A DNA stretch of 64,000 nucleotides, taken from Pseudomonas sp. BBP2017 (GTDB lineage Bacteria > Pseudomonadota > Gammaproteobacteria > Pseudomonadales > Pseudomonadaceae). The position numbers and the translations under genes were made by a program. Below, one piece after another: positions 26,578 through 34,255 of the stretch; the first letter of the stretch is position 1; each line of letters starts with the position of its first letter. The notes under the pieces were generated by a model. It was not told the DNA's origin, did no database searches, and saw only the letters and a list, made by a program, of their open reading frames with translations. The stretch spans positions 1 to 64,000 of the forward strand of contig NZ_PVZN01000008.1 of NCBI RefSeq assembly GCF_003024385.1, in the 5' to 3' direction.

Positions 26578-28011
26578 TCAGTAACGCCAGACAAAATCAA
26601 CGACTGCGCGGTGCATGCTCGAATCCGTGCCTCTGCCGAAGGCATCGCCCGGAAAGAACAGCCCGCCGCGAAAGCGCACCAGCGCGGAGGATGCCTTCAG
26701 CCACTCCATCCCGGCCGGTATCTGCCCGCGGTTCAGGTAGCGCGTCACCACCAGGTCGACTTCCTGGCCGATATCCTTCTCGCCGGGCACCAACTGAGCC
26801 TTCAGGCCGCTGCTGCTGTCGGCCTGGTCATCCACCCGCCAGAAGCGGTGGTAGACCAGGCTGGCGTCGTAGTCCTCGCCCAACTGCCAGCCACTGAACA
26901 CGCTGGCCGCCTGCAGGTTGTTCAGCTCGCCGCGATAGGCTTCGCCGAAGCGGTTGATGCCACTCCCGGTGCCGGTGAATTTGGAGCGGTTGCTCTCCAG
27001 CCCGGTCTGCCTGAACTGCTCGGAGTCGTCGCCGTCGGAGCCGCCGCTGGCACGCGCGTAGGTGGCGCCGACGCGCCAGTTTTGGTCGATGTTCCAGCGC
27101 AGGCCAAGGTCGACCGCCCAGGCATCGACGTCCTGGCTGAGCTGGCCGTCGGCCTGGCGCTGGCCGGCCACGGTGCTGGTGCGCAGGGTGTCGACATCGC
27201 CGGTCAGCCAAGTGGCGGCGACCCAGTAGCTGAGCGGCAGGTTGCTGCGCTCGTTGTAGAAGTCCCCATTGAGTTCGGCCCCTAGCCAGCTGAGTTCGCC
27301 GGTAGTGGTCTTGCTCAACTGATCCACTGCAGTACCCTTCCCGGGCAGGTCGCCGCGATCGTCGCTGTGATGGAACTTCAGCCCGGCCCAGTGACCCGGC
27401 TGCCACTGCCAGGACAGGTCGGCGAGCAGGTGCAGGCGATCCTCGTCCTCGGGCGCCAGATCATCCAGGTCAGTGCGATAGTCACTGAAGCGTTCGGCAA
27501 TGCCGATGTGGCCATTGAGAAGGGTTGTCTCGAAGTTCCAGCGCAAGGCTTCGATATTGCTGTCCCACCACAGGCCGTCGGCACTGCGGATCTTCTGCCG
27601 ACCGAGTCGCAGGGACTCTCCCGGATAAGAGGTCAGGCCGCCATAGTCGACCCAGAACTCGTGCATGGCGAGGAACTTGTCCTCTCGCTCGCGGGCGTCG
27701 TTGGGGTCGAAGGTGTCGGATTCGCTGGTATCCGACTCGATGGTGTCGCTGGCGAGGAACGCCTCGCCGAGCGCGAAGGCGCTCCAGTCACCCTGCCGCT
27801 TGAAGATCCAGGGCCGCACGCTGAGGCCGGCGCCATTGAAGTCACCACCGTCGCGGGTACCCAGATCGAGGTCATCGATCGACTGCGTGGTGAACTTGAG
27901 ATTGGCGCCATAAGACAAGCCGGGTTGCGGCTGCGCCCCAAGGACGACGGAACTGGCCAGCAGTCCGGCCATGCAGACCAGTGTGGTGACTGGACGGTAT
28001 TTCAAAGTCAT
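26578..28011 (-). CDS. algE: Alginate export porin
   Basis: Outer-membrane beta-barrel of 477 residues forming the exit pore for alginate. A signal peptide (VCMAGLLASSVVLGA) is followed by GLSYGANLKFTTQ and many alternating beta strands; LGRQKIRSADGLWWDSNIEALRW and RGGLFFPGDAFGRGTDSS are recognisable AlgE blocks, and the protein ends in the aromatic VDFVWRY as barrels do. ATGA overlap with algK (28008-28011). Confidence 0.95.
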   Translation of the reverse strand: MTLKYRPVTTLVCMAGLLASSVVLGAQPQPGLSYGANLKFTTQSIDDLDLGTRDGGDFNGAGLSVRPWIFKRQGDWSAFALGEAFLASDTIESDTSESDTFDPNDAREREDKFLAMHEFWVDYGGLTSYPGESLRLGRQKIRSADGLWWDSNIEALRWNFETTLLNGHIGIAERFSDYRTDLDDLAPEDEDRLHLLADLSWQWQPGHWAGLKFHHSDDRGDLPGKGTAVDQLSKTTTGELSWLGAELNGDFYNERSNLPLSYWVAATWLTGDVDTLRTSTVAGQRQADGQLSQDVDAWAVDLGLRWNIDQNWRVGATYARASGGSDGDDSEQFRQTGLESNRSKFTGTGSGINRFGEAYRGELNNLQAASVFSGWQLGEDYDASLVYHRFWRVDDQADSSSGLKAQLVPGEKDIGQEVDLVVTRYLNRGQIPAGMEWLKASSALVRFRGGLFFPGDAFGRGTDSSMHRAVVDFVWRY

Positions 28012-29393
28012 AGCACTTCCTGCGCTTGATCAGCTTGATTCCTGACGGTGACCTGCTGGCCACCGCGAGCCTCGATTTCACGGGCTAGCAGGCTCTCCAC
28101 CTGCTGGTAGTCCTGCGCCTGCAGCCTCGGCGCCAGGCGCTCCATCAGGACCTGCCCCTGGGCCATGCCCTGGCGCGAGGCGAGCTTGGCGAAGGTGTAG
28201 CTGTAGACGGGGTTGATCCGCACGCCCTTGCCCTCACCAAACAGCTGGGCCAGCGCGATGTTGGCGCTCGGGTCGCCCGCACGGGCGGCAATCAGCAGAT
28301 GCTCCAGCGCCTTTTCCGGCTCGATGTCGCCCAGCGCGCCATCCCGGTACAACCGGCCCAGCAGCAGGTGCGCCTTGAGGTGGCTGGGCGCGGCCTGCAG
28401 CAGGTACTGCTCCGCCGCCCGCGGATCGGCCGATACGGCCTGGCCCTTGAGGTACAGCTGCCCGAGCATCAGCGCGGCGCGGCTGGAACCGGCCTCGATG
28501 CCCTTGTTCAGGTATCCGGTGAGCACGGCCGCATCCCCTAGGTCGGGGAAGCGCAGAACCAGCTCGGCCAAACCGCACCAGGCGTCCGGGTAGGCCGACG
28601 CAATACGCGTGTAGAGTACCTGGGCAGCCTGCGGGTCAGCTTCGCCAAGGCTGCTGTCGGCCAGTACCTTGGCAACGCCCATCACACGCTCAGGCGACAC
28701 CAGGCCGGCCTTATAGGCGGAGCCCAGCCGCGCCAGCAACTGCTGTTGGCGTTCTTTGTCGCCACGCCGCTGGAAGACCTCGGCCAGTTCGACATAGCAC
28801 TCACTGGCCTGGTCGAGCCAGCCCTCACAGATGGCTTCGATCTCGTCCAGCTTCTGTTCGTAATTGCCTCGCACACGGTACAGGAGCACCTTGCCGAGCC
28901 GGGCTTCGCCGATGCCTTGCGCCTGCCATTGCTCCAGCTCGCGTTCCAGCTCGCCGCCGGCAAGCTTTTGCGGGTCCTGCAGTTGCACCTGCACCAGCGG
29001 CAGCAGTGCGCTGTTGTCGCCGGCCGCCAGGCTCTGGCGCAGCAGCTGCTCGGCCTCCCGGCGCTCGGCAAGACTCGCCTGCGGCTTGCTCGCCAGCCAT
29101 TTACCCAGCCGCGCCGGCGCCGCCACAGAGCGATCGAGGGCCTGGCGGTACAGCGTCTCGCCCTGCACCCGCTGCTCCATCGAAGCGCTGCGTACCAGCA
29201 GGTCGGCGAGGCCGATCTGGGCCTCGACGTAACCCTGGCTGGCGAGGACGCGGTAGTTCTGTTCCGCGGTCGCGAGGTCACCACTGCCCTTGGCCTCCTT
29301 GGCCAGTTGCAGATCGGGCAACGCCACGCAACCGGCCAGCAGACCGAGGCTGAGCGAGCTCAGCAGCCCGCATGCTAGTCCGGTGTTCTTCAT
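28008..29393 (-). CDS. algK: Alginate export lipoprotein with TPR/Sel1 repeats
   Basis: Outer-membrane lipoprotein of 461 residues (lipobox LLAGC, Cys22) that places AlgE in the membrane and bridges to AlgX in the periplasm. It consists of tetratricopeptide/Sel1-like repeats, for example AEQNYRVLASQGYVEAQIGL near the N terminus and ALEHLLIAARAGDPSANIAL further on. Four-base ATGA overlaps at both ends, with alg44 (29390-29393) and algE (28008-28011). Confidence 0.95.
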   Translation of the reverse strand: MKNTGLACGLLSSLSLGLLAGCVALPDLQLAKEAKGSGDLATAEQNYRVLASQGYVEAQIGLADLLVRSASMEQRVQGETLYRQALDRSVAAPARLGKWLASKPQASLAERREAEQLLRQSLAAGDNSALLPLVQVQLQDPQKLAGGELERELEQWQAQGIGEARLGKVLLYRVRGNYEQKLDEIEAICEGWLDQASECYVELAEVFQRRGDKERQQQLLARLGSAYKAGLVSPERVMGVAKVLADSSLGEADPQAAQVLYTRIASAYPDAWCGLAELVLRFPDLGDAAVLTGYLNKGIEAGSSRAALMLGQLYLKGQAVSADPRAAEQYLLQAAPSHLKAHLLLGRLYRDGALGDIEPEKALEHLLIAARAGDPSANIALAQLFGEGKGVRINPVYSYTFAKLASRQGMAQGQVLMERLAPRLQAQDYQQVESLLAREIEARGGQQVTVRNQADQAQEVL

Positions 29394-30556
29394 TTTTCGG
29401 ACGCCAGGCTGTTGTTGGCGAAGAAGCCGTTCAACGGGCGAATGCGCACTTCCACCGGGCGCTTGGCCAGATCGCTGGCAAGCGGCTCGTCCGGCTGGAT
29501 CTGCACGCGGATGTCCGAAGCCAGGCCGCCGTCCTGCAGGGCCATGCTGGCGATCCGGCCGCTGCGCTCGGTGGTTTCGCCGCCCACCAGGAAGGTCAGC
29601 GCAGTGCCCGGTTGCAGCTTGTTGAAAGCGCGGTACGGGAAGCGGGCTTCGACGGTGGCGACGCTGTCTACCGGCGCCAGCAGGAACACCGGAGTGCCCT
29701 TGGGTACCACCTGACCGTCACCCACCAGTTGGCTGACTACTTTGCAGTCGCAGGGGCTGGTCAGGGTGCCCTGGAAGCTCTTGTTGAACAGGCGTTCCAG
29801 GTTGTCCGGGGTCATCTCCGATTCCGGCAGGGCGCCCTTCAGGGCATCGAGCATGTTCGCCGTGAAGGTGGCCACCGGCGCGCCCTTGCTGACGGTGCTG
29901 CCGACGGTGACCAGGCTTTGCACGGTGCCTTCGCGCGGCATCGAGACCTGCGCGCCGGGCACGCTGACCTGGGCCGAGTCAGCATGGGTGACGAAGTAGA
30001 TGTCGTAGAACTGGTACAGCACATAGGCGAAGGCGCCCAGACCGGCAAGCAGGATCACCAGGGTTAAACCCATAGCGCGCAGGCGGCCGACCAGGCTGAG
30101 CTTTTCATTCCCCTTGCCGGCACGGGCCTTGGTGAAATTCTCGCGCTGGAGAATGCTGATCAGGCCACTGACGTTCACCAGCTCGCCGCTGATGAAGGAG
30201 CTGATCATGTAGCGCAGCGCCGACATCTCGCGCGGGCGCAGGTTGTGAAATTCACAACCGACGCGCTTGCCGCCGATGATCGAGCGCACCTGGAATTCGA
30301 CATCCATGGCGAAGCCGATGCCCTCCACTTCGAACATCAGCTTACCGCGATAGAGCTTGCCCTCGATCACCGACTGGCTGCCCTGCTCGAAGCTGAAACC
30401 GCCAGCGGACAGGTCTATCAGCTGGACTTCCTGCACGCCCCCCTGCTGGCCCTGGAACCGGACCTTCGCCGGCAGCTTCAGGCGCGCATGCTGACGCTGC
30501 GCCTCGGACTCATGCACCACATTGGCGTTGCCCACCGGGCTGATCACTGCACTCAT
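29390..30556 (-). CDS. alg44: PilZ-domain c-di-GMP receptor and copolymerase subunit Alg44
   Basis: Inner-membrane protein of 388 residues required for alginate polymerisation. The N-terminal PilZ domain has both c-di-GMP motifs intact: R21xxxR25 (in AQRQHARLKLP) and D48xSxxG53 (in LIDLSAGGFSF). One transmembrane helix follows at about residues 165-185 (LTLVILLAGLGAFAYVLYQF), then a periplasmic HlyD/MFP-like domain. So polymer synthesis by this operon should depend on cyclic di-GMP. It lies 65 bases after alg8 and overlaps algK. Confidence 0.96.
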   Translation of the reverse strand: MSAVISPVGNANVVHESEAQRQHARLKLPAKVRFQGQQGGVQEVQLIDLSAGGFSFEQGSQSVIEGKLYRGKLMFEVEGIGFAMDVEFQVRSIIGGKRVGCEFHNLRPREMSALRYMISSFISGELVNVSGLISILQRENFTKARAGKGNEKLSLVGRLRAMGLTLVILLAGLGAFAYVLYQFYDIYFVTHADSAQVSVPGAQVSMPREGTVQSLVTVGSTVSKGAPVATFTANMLDALKGALPESEMTPDNLERLFNKSFQGTLTSPCDCKVVSQLVGDGQVVPKGTPVFLLAPVDSVATVEARFPYRAFNKLQPGTALTFLVGGETTERSGRIASMALQDGGLASDIRVQIQPDEPLASDLAKRPVEVRIRPLNGFFANNSLASEK

Positions 30557-30621
30557 AATTTTTCCCTTTCAAATTAGTAAGTTGAACCTGGCTTCAAGGG
30601 TTCTTGGGTCCTTTTCGCCGA

Positions 30622-32103
30622 TCACACCACGAACATCAGCAGGGCAAGAAAGACGCTGCCTGCGGAGAAGGTCATGGCGCGTGAAGACCAGGTGTTGAAC
30701 CAGCGCGAGAAGCTCGCCAGGTCGCGATTAAGCTTGGTGTTCTGGCGGGTCCAGGACTGCCGGTCGAGGCGGAAGAAGACGTACACCTTCACTAGCGCGC
30801 CCATGATCTGGTTGTAATAGAGGATCAGCGGATAGGCCGGCCCCACCTCGTGCCCGGAGGCCAGCAGCAGCAGCGTCAGCGCCAGGCGGGTGAGGCCGAT
30901 CCACAGCAGGTACACCATCAGGAAGGCGAAGCCGTACTTGAGGCTGGCGATGATCGCCACGGTGGGCCCCAGCAGGCTGGTCCACATTGATACGCGCTGG
31001 TCGCCCAGCACCAGGCAGGTGAACCAGCCCAGGCGATTCGGGCCAAGGCCCAGGGCGCGGGAGTTCTGCCGCAGGTTGTTGCCGTACCAGCGGAACATCA
31101 GCTTGCGGCTGGCCTTGATGAAGCTCTTTTCCGGCGGGTGCTCAACGGTGTTGATGGCCGCGTCCGGCACGTAGAACGTGTCGTAGCCCAGGCGCATCAG
31201 GCTGTACCAACTGGACTTGTCGTCGCCCGTGAGGAAGCGGAAGCGCCCGAGGCGCCAGTGTTCCAGATGGTCGCTCTCAACGTCGGCGATGAAGCCGGGG
31301 TTGGTCACCACGCTGGCGCGGAATACCGACATGCGCCCGGTCATGGTCAGCACACGCTTGGAGAGCGCCATAGAGCACATGTTGAGGTGGCGTTGGGCGA
31401 AGCGCAGCTTGTGCCACTCGCTCATGATGTAGCTGCCGCGCACCTCGCAGAACTCGTTGGTGGTCAGGCCACCGACATTGGGGAAAAGCTTGAACCAGGG
31501 CACGGTCTTCTTCACCACGCCCTGCTCCAGTACGGTATCGCCATCGATCACCGCCACCACCGCATCGTCGTCGGGCAGGTGCCGGGAAATGGCGCGGAAG
31601 CCATGGGCCAGGCCATCGCGTTTGCCGGTACCGGCGATGCGCACGAAGTCCAGCTTGACCCGCTGCGGTGGGTTCATCTGCCGCCACAGACTCTCGACCA
31701 GCAGCTCGTCCGAACGCTCGACGATGGAACACACCACGGTGGTCGGGTAGCCGCAGGCGATGGCCTCGCGGATCACCGACTGGTAGACCTGAGCGGTAGT
31801 CAGCGCCTCGATGCGGAAGCTGGTGACCAGCAGGAACACGTGGGATGGGGCCGCTGCCGCACCAAGCTGCCGCACTTTGCGCCGATACCAGGGGAACACC
31901 AGATAAAGGAAGATCATCCCCCTCACGAAATGCACGGCGCCCATGGAATAGCGCCAGATGCCAATGACACCCAGCAGAAGAATGAAATCGGCGGACTCCG
32001 GGTCGAATGTGCTGCGCGGCAGCAGCAATGCCATCCCCATGAGCGTGATTACCAGCAGTAACCACCCTGCGGCGGTGCGCAGGCGACTCTGAAAAACATC
32101 CAT
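30622..32103 (-). CDS. alg8: Alginate polymerase, glycosyltransferase family 2
   Basis: Inner-membrane synthase of 493 residues that polymerises GDP-mannuronate. Two N-terminal helices are followed by the GT-A domain ([20 protein letters not shown]), with [14 protein letters not shown] holding the acidic metal and donor site, and later helices near the C terminus ([15 protein letters not shown] onward). It partners Alg44. It begins 89 bases after the algD stop. Confidence 0.96.
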   Translation of the reverse strand: MDVFQSRLRTAAGWLLLVITLMGMALLLPRSTFDPESADFILLLGVIGIWRYSMGAVHFVRGMIFLYLVFPWYRRKVRQLGAAAAPSHVFLLVTSFRIEALTTAQVYQSVIREAIACGYPTTVVCSIVERSDELLVESLWRQMNPPQRVKLDFVRIAGTGKRDGLAHGFRAISRHLPDDDAVVAVIDGDTVLEQGVVKKTVPWFKLFPNVGGLTTNEFCEVRGSYIMSEWHKLRFAQRHLNMCSMALSKRVLTMTGRMSVFRASVVTNPGFIADVESDHLEHWRLGRFRFLTGDDKSSWYSLMRLGYDTFYVPDAAINTVEHPPEKSFIKASRKLMFRWYGNNLRQNSRALGLGPNRLGWFTCLVLGDQRVSMWTSLLGPTVAIIASLKYGFAFLMVYLLWIGLTRLALTLLLLASGHEVGPAYPLILYYNQIMGALVKVYVFFRLDRQSWTRQNTKLNRDLASFSRWFNTWSSRAMTFSAGSVFLALLMFVV

Positions 32104-32192
32104 GTCTCGGACCTGTATGACTTATCAACAATACGGCAACAGGGGCGCCGCGCCTGTTGCCAGGGCGCCCCGCGAGCATCACTGCGCCGGTT

Positions 32193-33503
32193 CTACCAGC
32201 AGATGCCCTCTAGTCCGGCACCGCTGGACTGCCGCATGAATCCCACCAGGTCGAAGACCTGCTTGTCGGCGGGAGCCCGCTCTACCAGAGGCGCGAAGGC
32301 TTCATCGCCGTTGCCCAGGACGATCACGTCGGCATTGGCGACCACTTCGTCGAAATCGGACCGCAGCAACGACGAAACATGCGGAATCTTCGACTCGATG
32401 TAGTCGCGGTTGGCACCGTGGACACGGGCGTACTCGACGTTGGTGTCGTAGATGCTGAGGTCGAAACCCTTGCCGATGAGCATTTCGGCCAGCTCCACCA
32501 GCGGGCTTTCACGCAGGTCGTCGGTGCCGGCCTTGAAGGACAGCCCCATCAGCGCGACCTTGCGCTTGTCGTAACTGGCGATGATGTCGAAGGCCTTGCG
32601 CACCTGTGCGGCGTTGCTGCGCATCAGCGAATCGATCAGCGGCGACTCGACGTCCAGCTGGCCGGCGCGGTAGCTCAGCGCGCGCACATCCTTGGGCAGG
32701 CAGGAGCCGCCGAAGGCGAAGCCCGGGCGCATGTAGTACTTGGACAGGTTGAGTTTGTGATCCTGGCAGATCACCTCCATCACCTCGCGGCCGTCGACGC
32801 CGACCGCCTTGGCGATGTTGCCGATCTCGTTGGCGAAGGTAACCTTGGCCGCGTGCCAGACGTTGCAGGTGTACTTGATCATCTCCGCGACTTCGATGGT
32901 CTTGCGAATGATCGGCGCATCCAGCTCGCGGTAGATCTCTTCCAGCAGGTCGCCGGAGGTGCTGTCCAGCTCGCCGATCACCGTCATCGCCGGATAGTCG
33001 TAGTCCTTGATCGCGGTGCTCTCGCGGAGGAACTCGGGATTCACCGCCACGCCGAAGTCCACGCCGGCCTTGAGCCCGGAATACCGCTCCAGGGTCGGAA
33101 TCACCACCTTGCGCAGGGTGCCCGGCAGCACCGTGCTGCGCACCACTACCGTGTGACGGGTGGTCTTCAGCGATAGAACCTGGCCGATCTGCCGGCACAC
33201 CTCTTCGATGTAGGACACATCGAGGTCGCCGTTGCGCTTGCTCGGCGTCGGCGGTGCGAGGAAGGAAATATCGGTTTCGAGGACGGCCTCGCGGACATCC
33301 AGGGTGCCGCGCAGCTTGCCGCTGGCGACCCCTTGCTGCAGCAGCTCGCCCAGACCCGGCTCGACAATGGGCGACTTGCCACTGTTGATCAGATCGATCT
33401 TGAGAGCCTGCACATCGACCCCAATGATCTGATGCCCTCTTGCCGACAAACATCCGGCACATACCGCGCCGACGTAACCCAGACCAAATATGCTGATTCG
33501 CAT
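32193..33503 (-). CDS. algD: GDP-mannose 6-dehydrogenase
   Basis: Committed enzyme of alginate synthesis, oxidising GDP-mannose to GDP-mannuronate in two NAD-dependent steps; 436 residues, same length as in P. aeruginosa. The NAD fold is ISIFGLGYVGAVCAGCL (residues 3-19); the catalytic cysteine is Cys268 in FAFGGSCLPKDVR; the end EGICW is typical. Odd: residues 82-88 read LAPPTPS where the family has ICVGTPS. First gene of the operon, with AAGGAG nine bases before the ATG and a 752-base regulatory region upstream. Confidence 0.97.
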   Translation of the reverse strand: MRISIFGLGYVGAVCAGCLSARGHQIIGVDVQALKIDLINSGKSPIVEPGLGELLQQGVASGKLRGTLDVREAVLETDISFLAPPTPSKRNGDLDVSYIEEVCRQIGQVLSLKTTRHTVVVRSTVLPGTLRKVVIPTLERYSGLKAGVDFGVAVNPEFLRESTAIKDYDYPAMTVIGELDSTSGDLLEEIYRELDAPIIRKTIEVAEMIKYTCNVWHAAKVTFANEIGNIAKAVGVDGREVMEVICQDHKLNLSKYYMRPGFAFGGSCLPKDVRALSYRAGQLDVESPLIDSLMRSNAAQVRKAFDIIASYDKRKVALMGLSFKAGTDDLRESPLVELAEMLIGKGFDLSIYDTNVEYARVHGANRDYIESKIPHVSSLLRSDFDEVVANADVIVLGNGDEAFAPLVERAPADKQVFDLVGFMRQSSGAGLEGICW

Positions 33504-33621
33504 GCTACGAACGCTCCTTGCAACTTAAGGCCATGGAATGTCCCTATAACATTCCCGTATCCATTTACAGGCAACTTGAATCCACGACCTGTAAAACAGC
33601 AGGACTGCGCCAATTACGCCG

Positions 33622-33649
33622 TCCGATATAAACAAACTTGAGTAACTTC
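33622..33649 (-). promoter_or_regulatory. Candidate AlgU (sigma-22) promoter of algD
   Basis: On the minus strand GAAGTT (33649-33644), 17 bases, then TCGGA (33626-33622), against the AlgU consensus GAACTT-N16/17-TCTGA: one mismatch in each half. It would start the transcript about 110 bases before the algD ATG. Closer than the 367-base leader described in P. aeruginosa, so it needs a 5'-end map. Confidence 0.5.
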
Positions 33650-33719
33650 AATAGTTCCTGTGAACACCCACGCAAGCGCCAATTACCGCTATAGCCAATA
33701 ACGGTACTAGCAAGCGTAA

Positions 33720-33729
33720 GACGAACGAT
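33720..33729 (-). promoter_or_regulatory. Candidate AlgR box
   Basis: ATCGTTCGTC on the minus strand matches nine of ten bases of the AlgR site ACCGTTCGTC known from the P. aeruginosa algD promoter. It lies about 217 bases before the algD start and about 70 bases upstream of the candidate AlgU -35. Confidence 0.6.
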
Positions 33730-33795
33730 AGAAAGATTGGTGCAGGCAACACCCAAGCCACAACACCTTTCTTAAAGGCCTCTAGGCCGGGTCAT

Positions 33796-34078
33796 ATGGC
33801 GAATAATTAGACAGCAGCGATGCGCAGTAAGGCAATAGGCTAATTCAAAAAAAACAATAAATAAAAATTCCGGACTTATGGCGCCAAGATAACGACAGCA
33901 GAGGAATTTAATTTATGACAAATTCAATTGCCGGGTTTATGGCGACAATATATTTACGGCAGCCAATCTAAATTAGCGCGTCATTTTTTTCGTCACAATA
34001 ATGGCGCTTAAAACATGACTGTGAATGCTGTTTTTATGGCGCCTGAAATATGACTTTCGATGCTGTTTTTATGGCGCC
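33796..34078. repeat. Six iterated ATGGCG(CC) sites in the algD upstream region
   Basis: The core ATGGCG occurs at 33796, 33878, 33939, 34001, 34036 and 34071, with spacings 82, 61, 62, 35 and 35. Sites 1-3 share an extended form like CCGGRYTTATGGCG, and several read ATGGCGCC. A degenerate copy (ttacggca) sits near 33955. Read on the minus strand the core is GGCGCCATAA or CGCCATTA, which resembles the AmrZ/AlgZ site before P. aeruginosa algD as I recall it. The host stretch is AT-rich, unlike its neighbours. Probably a multi-site regulator-binding array for algD. Confidence 0.7.
34009..34078. repeat. 35-bp tandem direct repeat, two copies
   Basis: Units 34009-34043 and 34044-34078 are identical at 30 of 35 positions; both end in ATGCTGTTTTTATGGCGCC. 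They carry the last two members of the ATGGCG series, so the array seems to have grown by duplication. Confidence 0.88.
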
Positions 34079-34255
34079 GTGCTTTCGTTAACGCTTTACT
34101 GCAAAGGATTTGAAACGTGCGACGAGCAGTTGCGCGGCTTCTTTGCAAAGGCGCTTTTTTTGGTGGGGAATGTATCGCCGAATGGCCATAGGCCACTCGA
34201 CCTGCGACGGAAGGCGAAGAAACGAGTCGGATGGTTGCTTGAAACAACCAGCGAG

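Larger units (their letters stand above)
33504..34255. promoter_or_regulatory. AT-rich algD upstream region, 752 bases without a convincing gene
   Basis: Between algD and the end of hrpB, both on the minus strand. It holds the algD ribosome site, the candidate AlgU promoter, the AlgR box and the ATGGCG array (listed separately). Frames present here are short, low in GC, and show no family features. The part next to hrpB (34079-34255) is closer to genome composition and shows only a weak hairpin (GGTTG-cttgaaa-CAACC near 34233). Confidence 0.8.

Noticed and set aside
33796..34078. Repeats before algD considered as a CRISPR array
   Set aside because: Cores are only 6-8 bases, spacing is uneven, the two long units abut with no spacer, and there are no cas genes.
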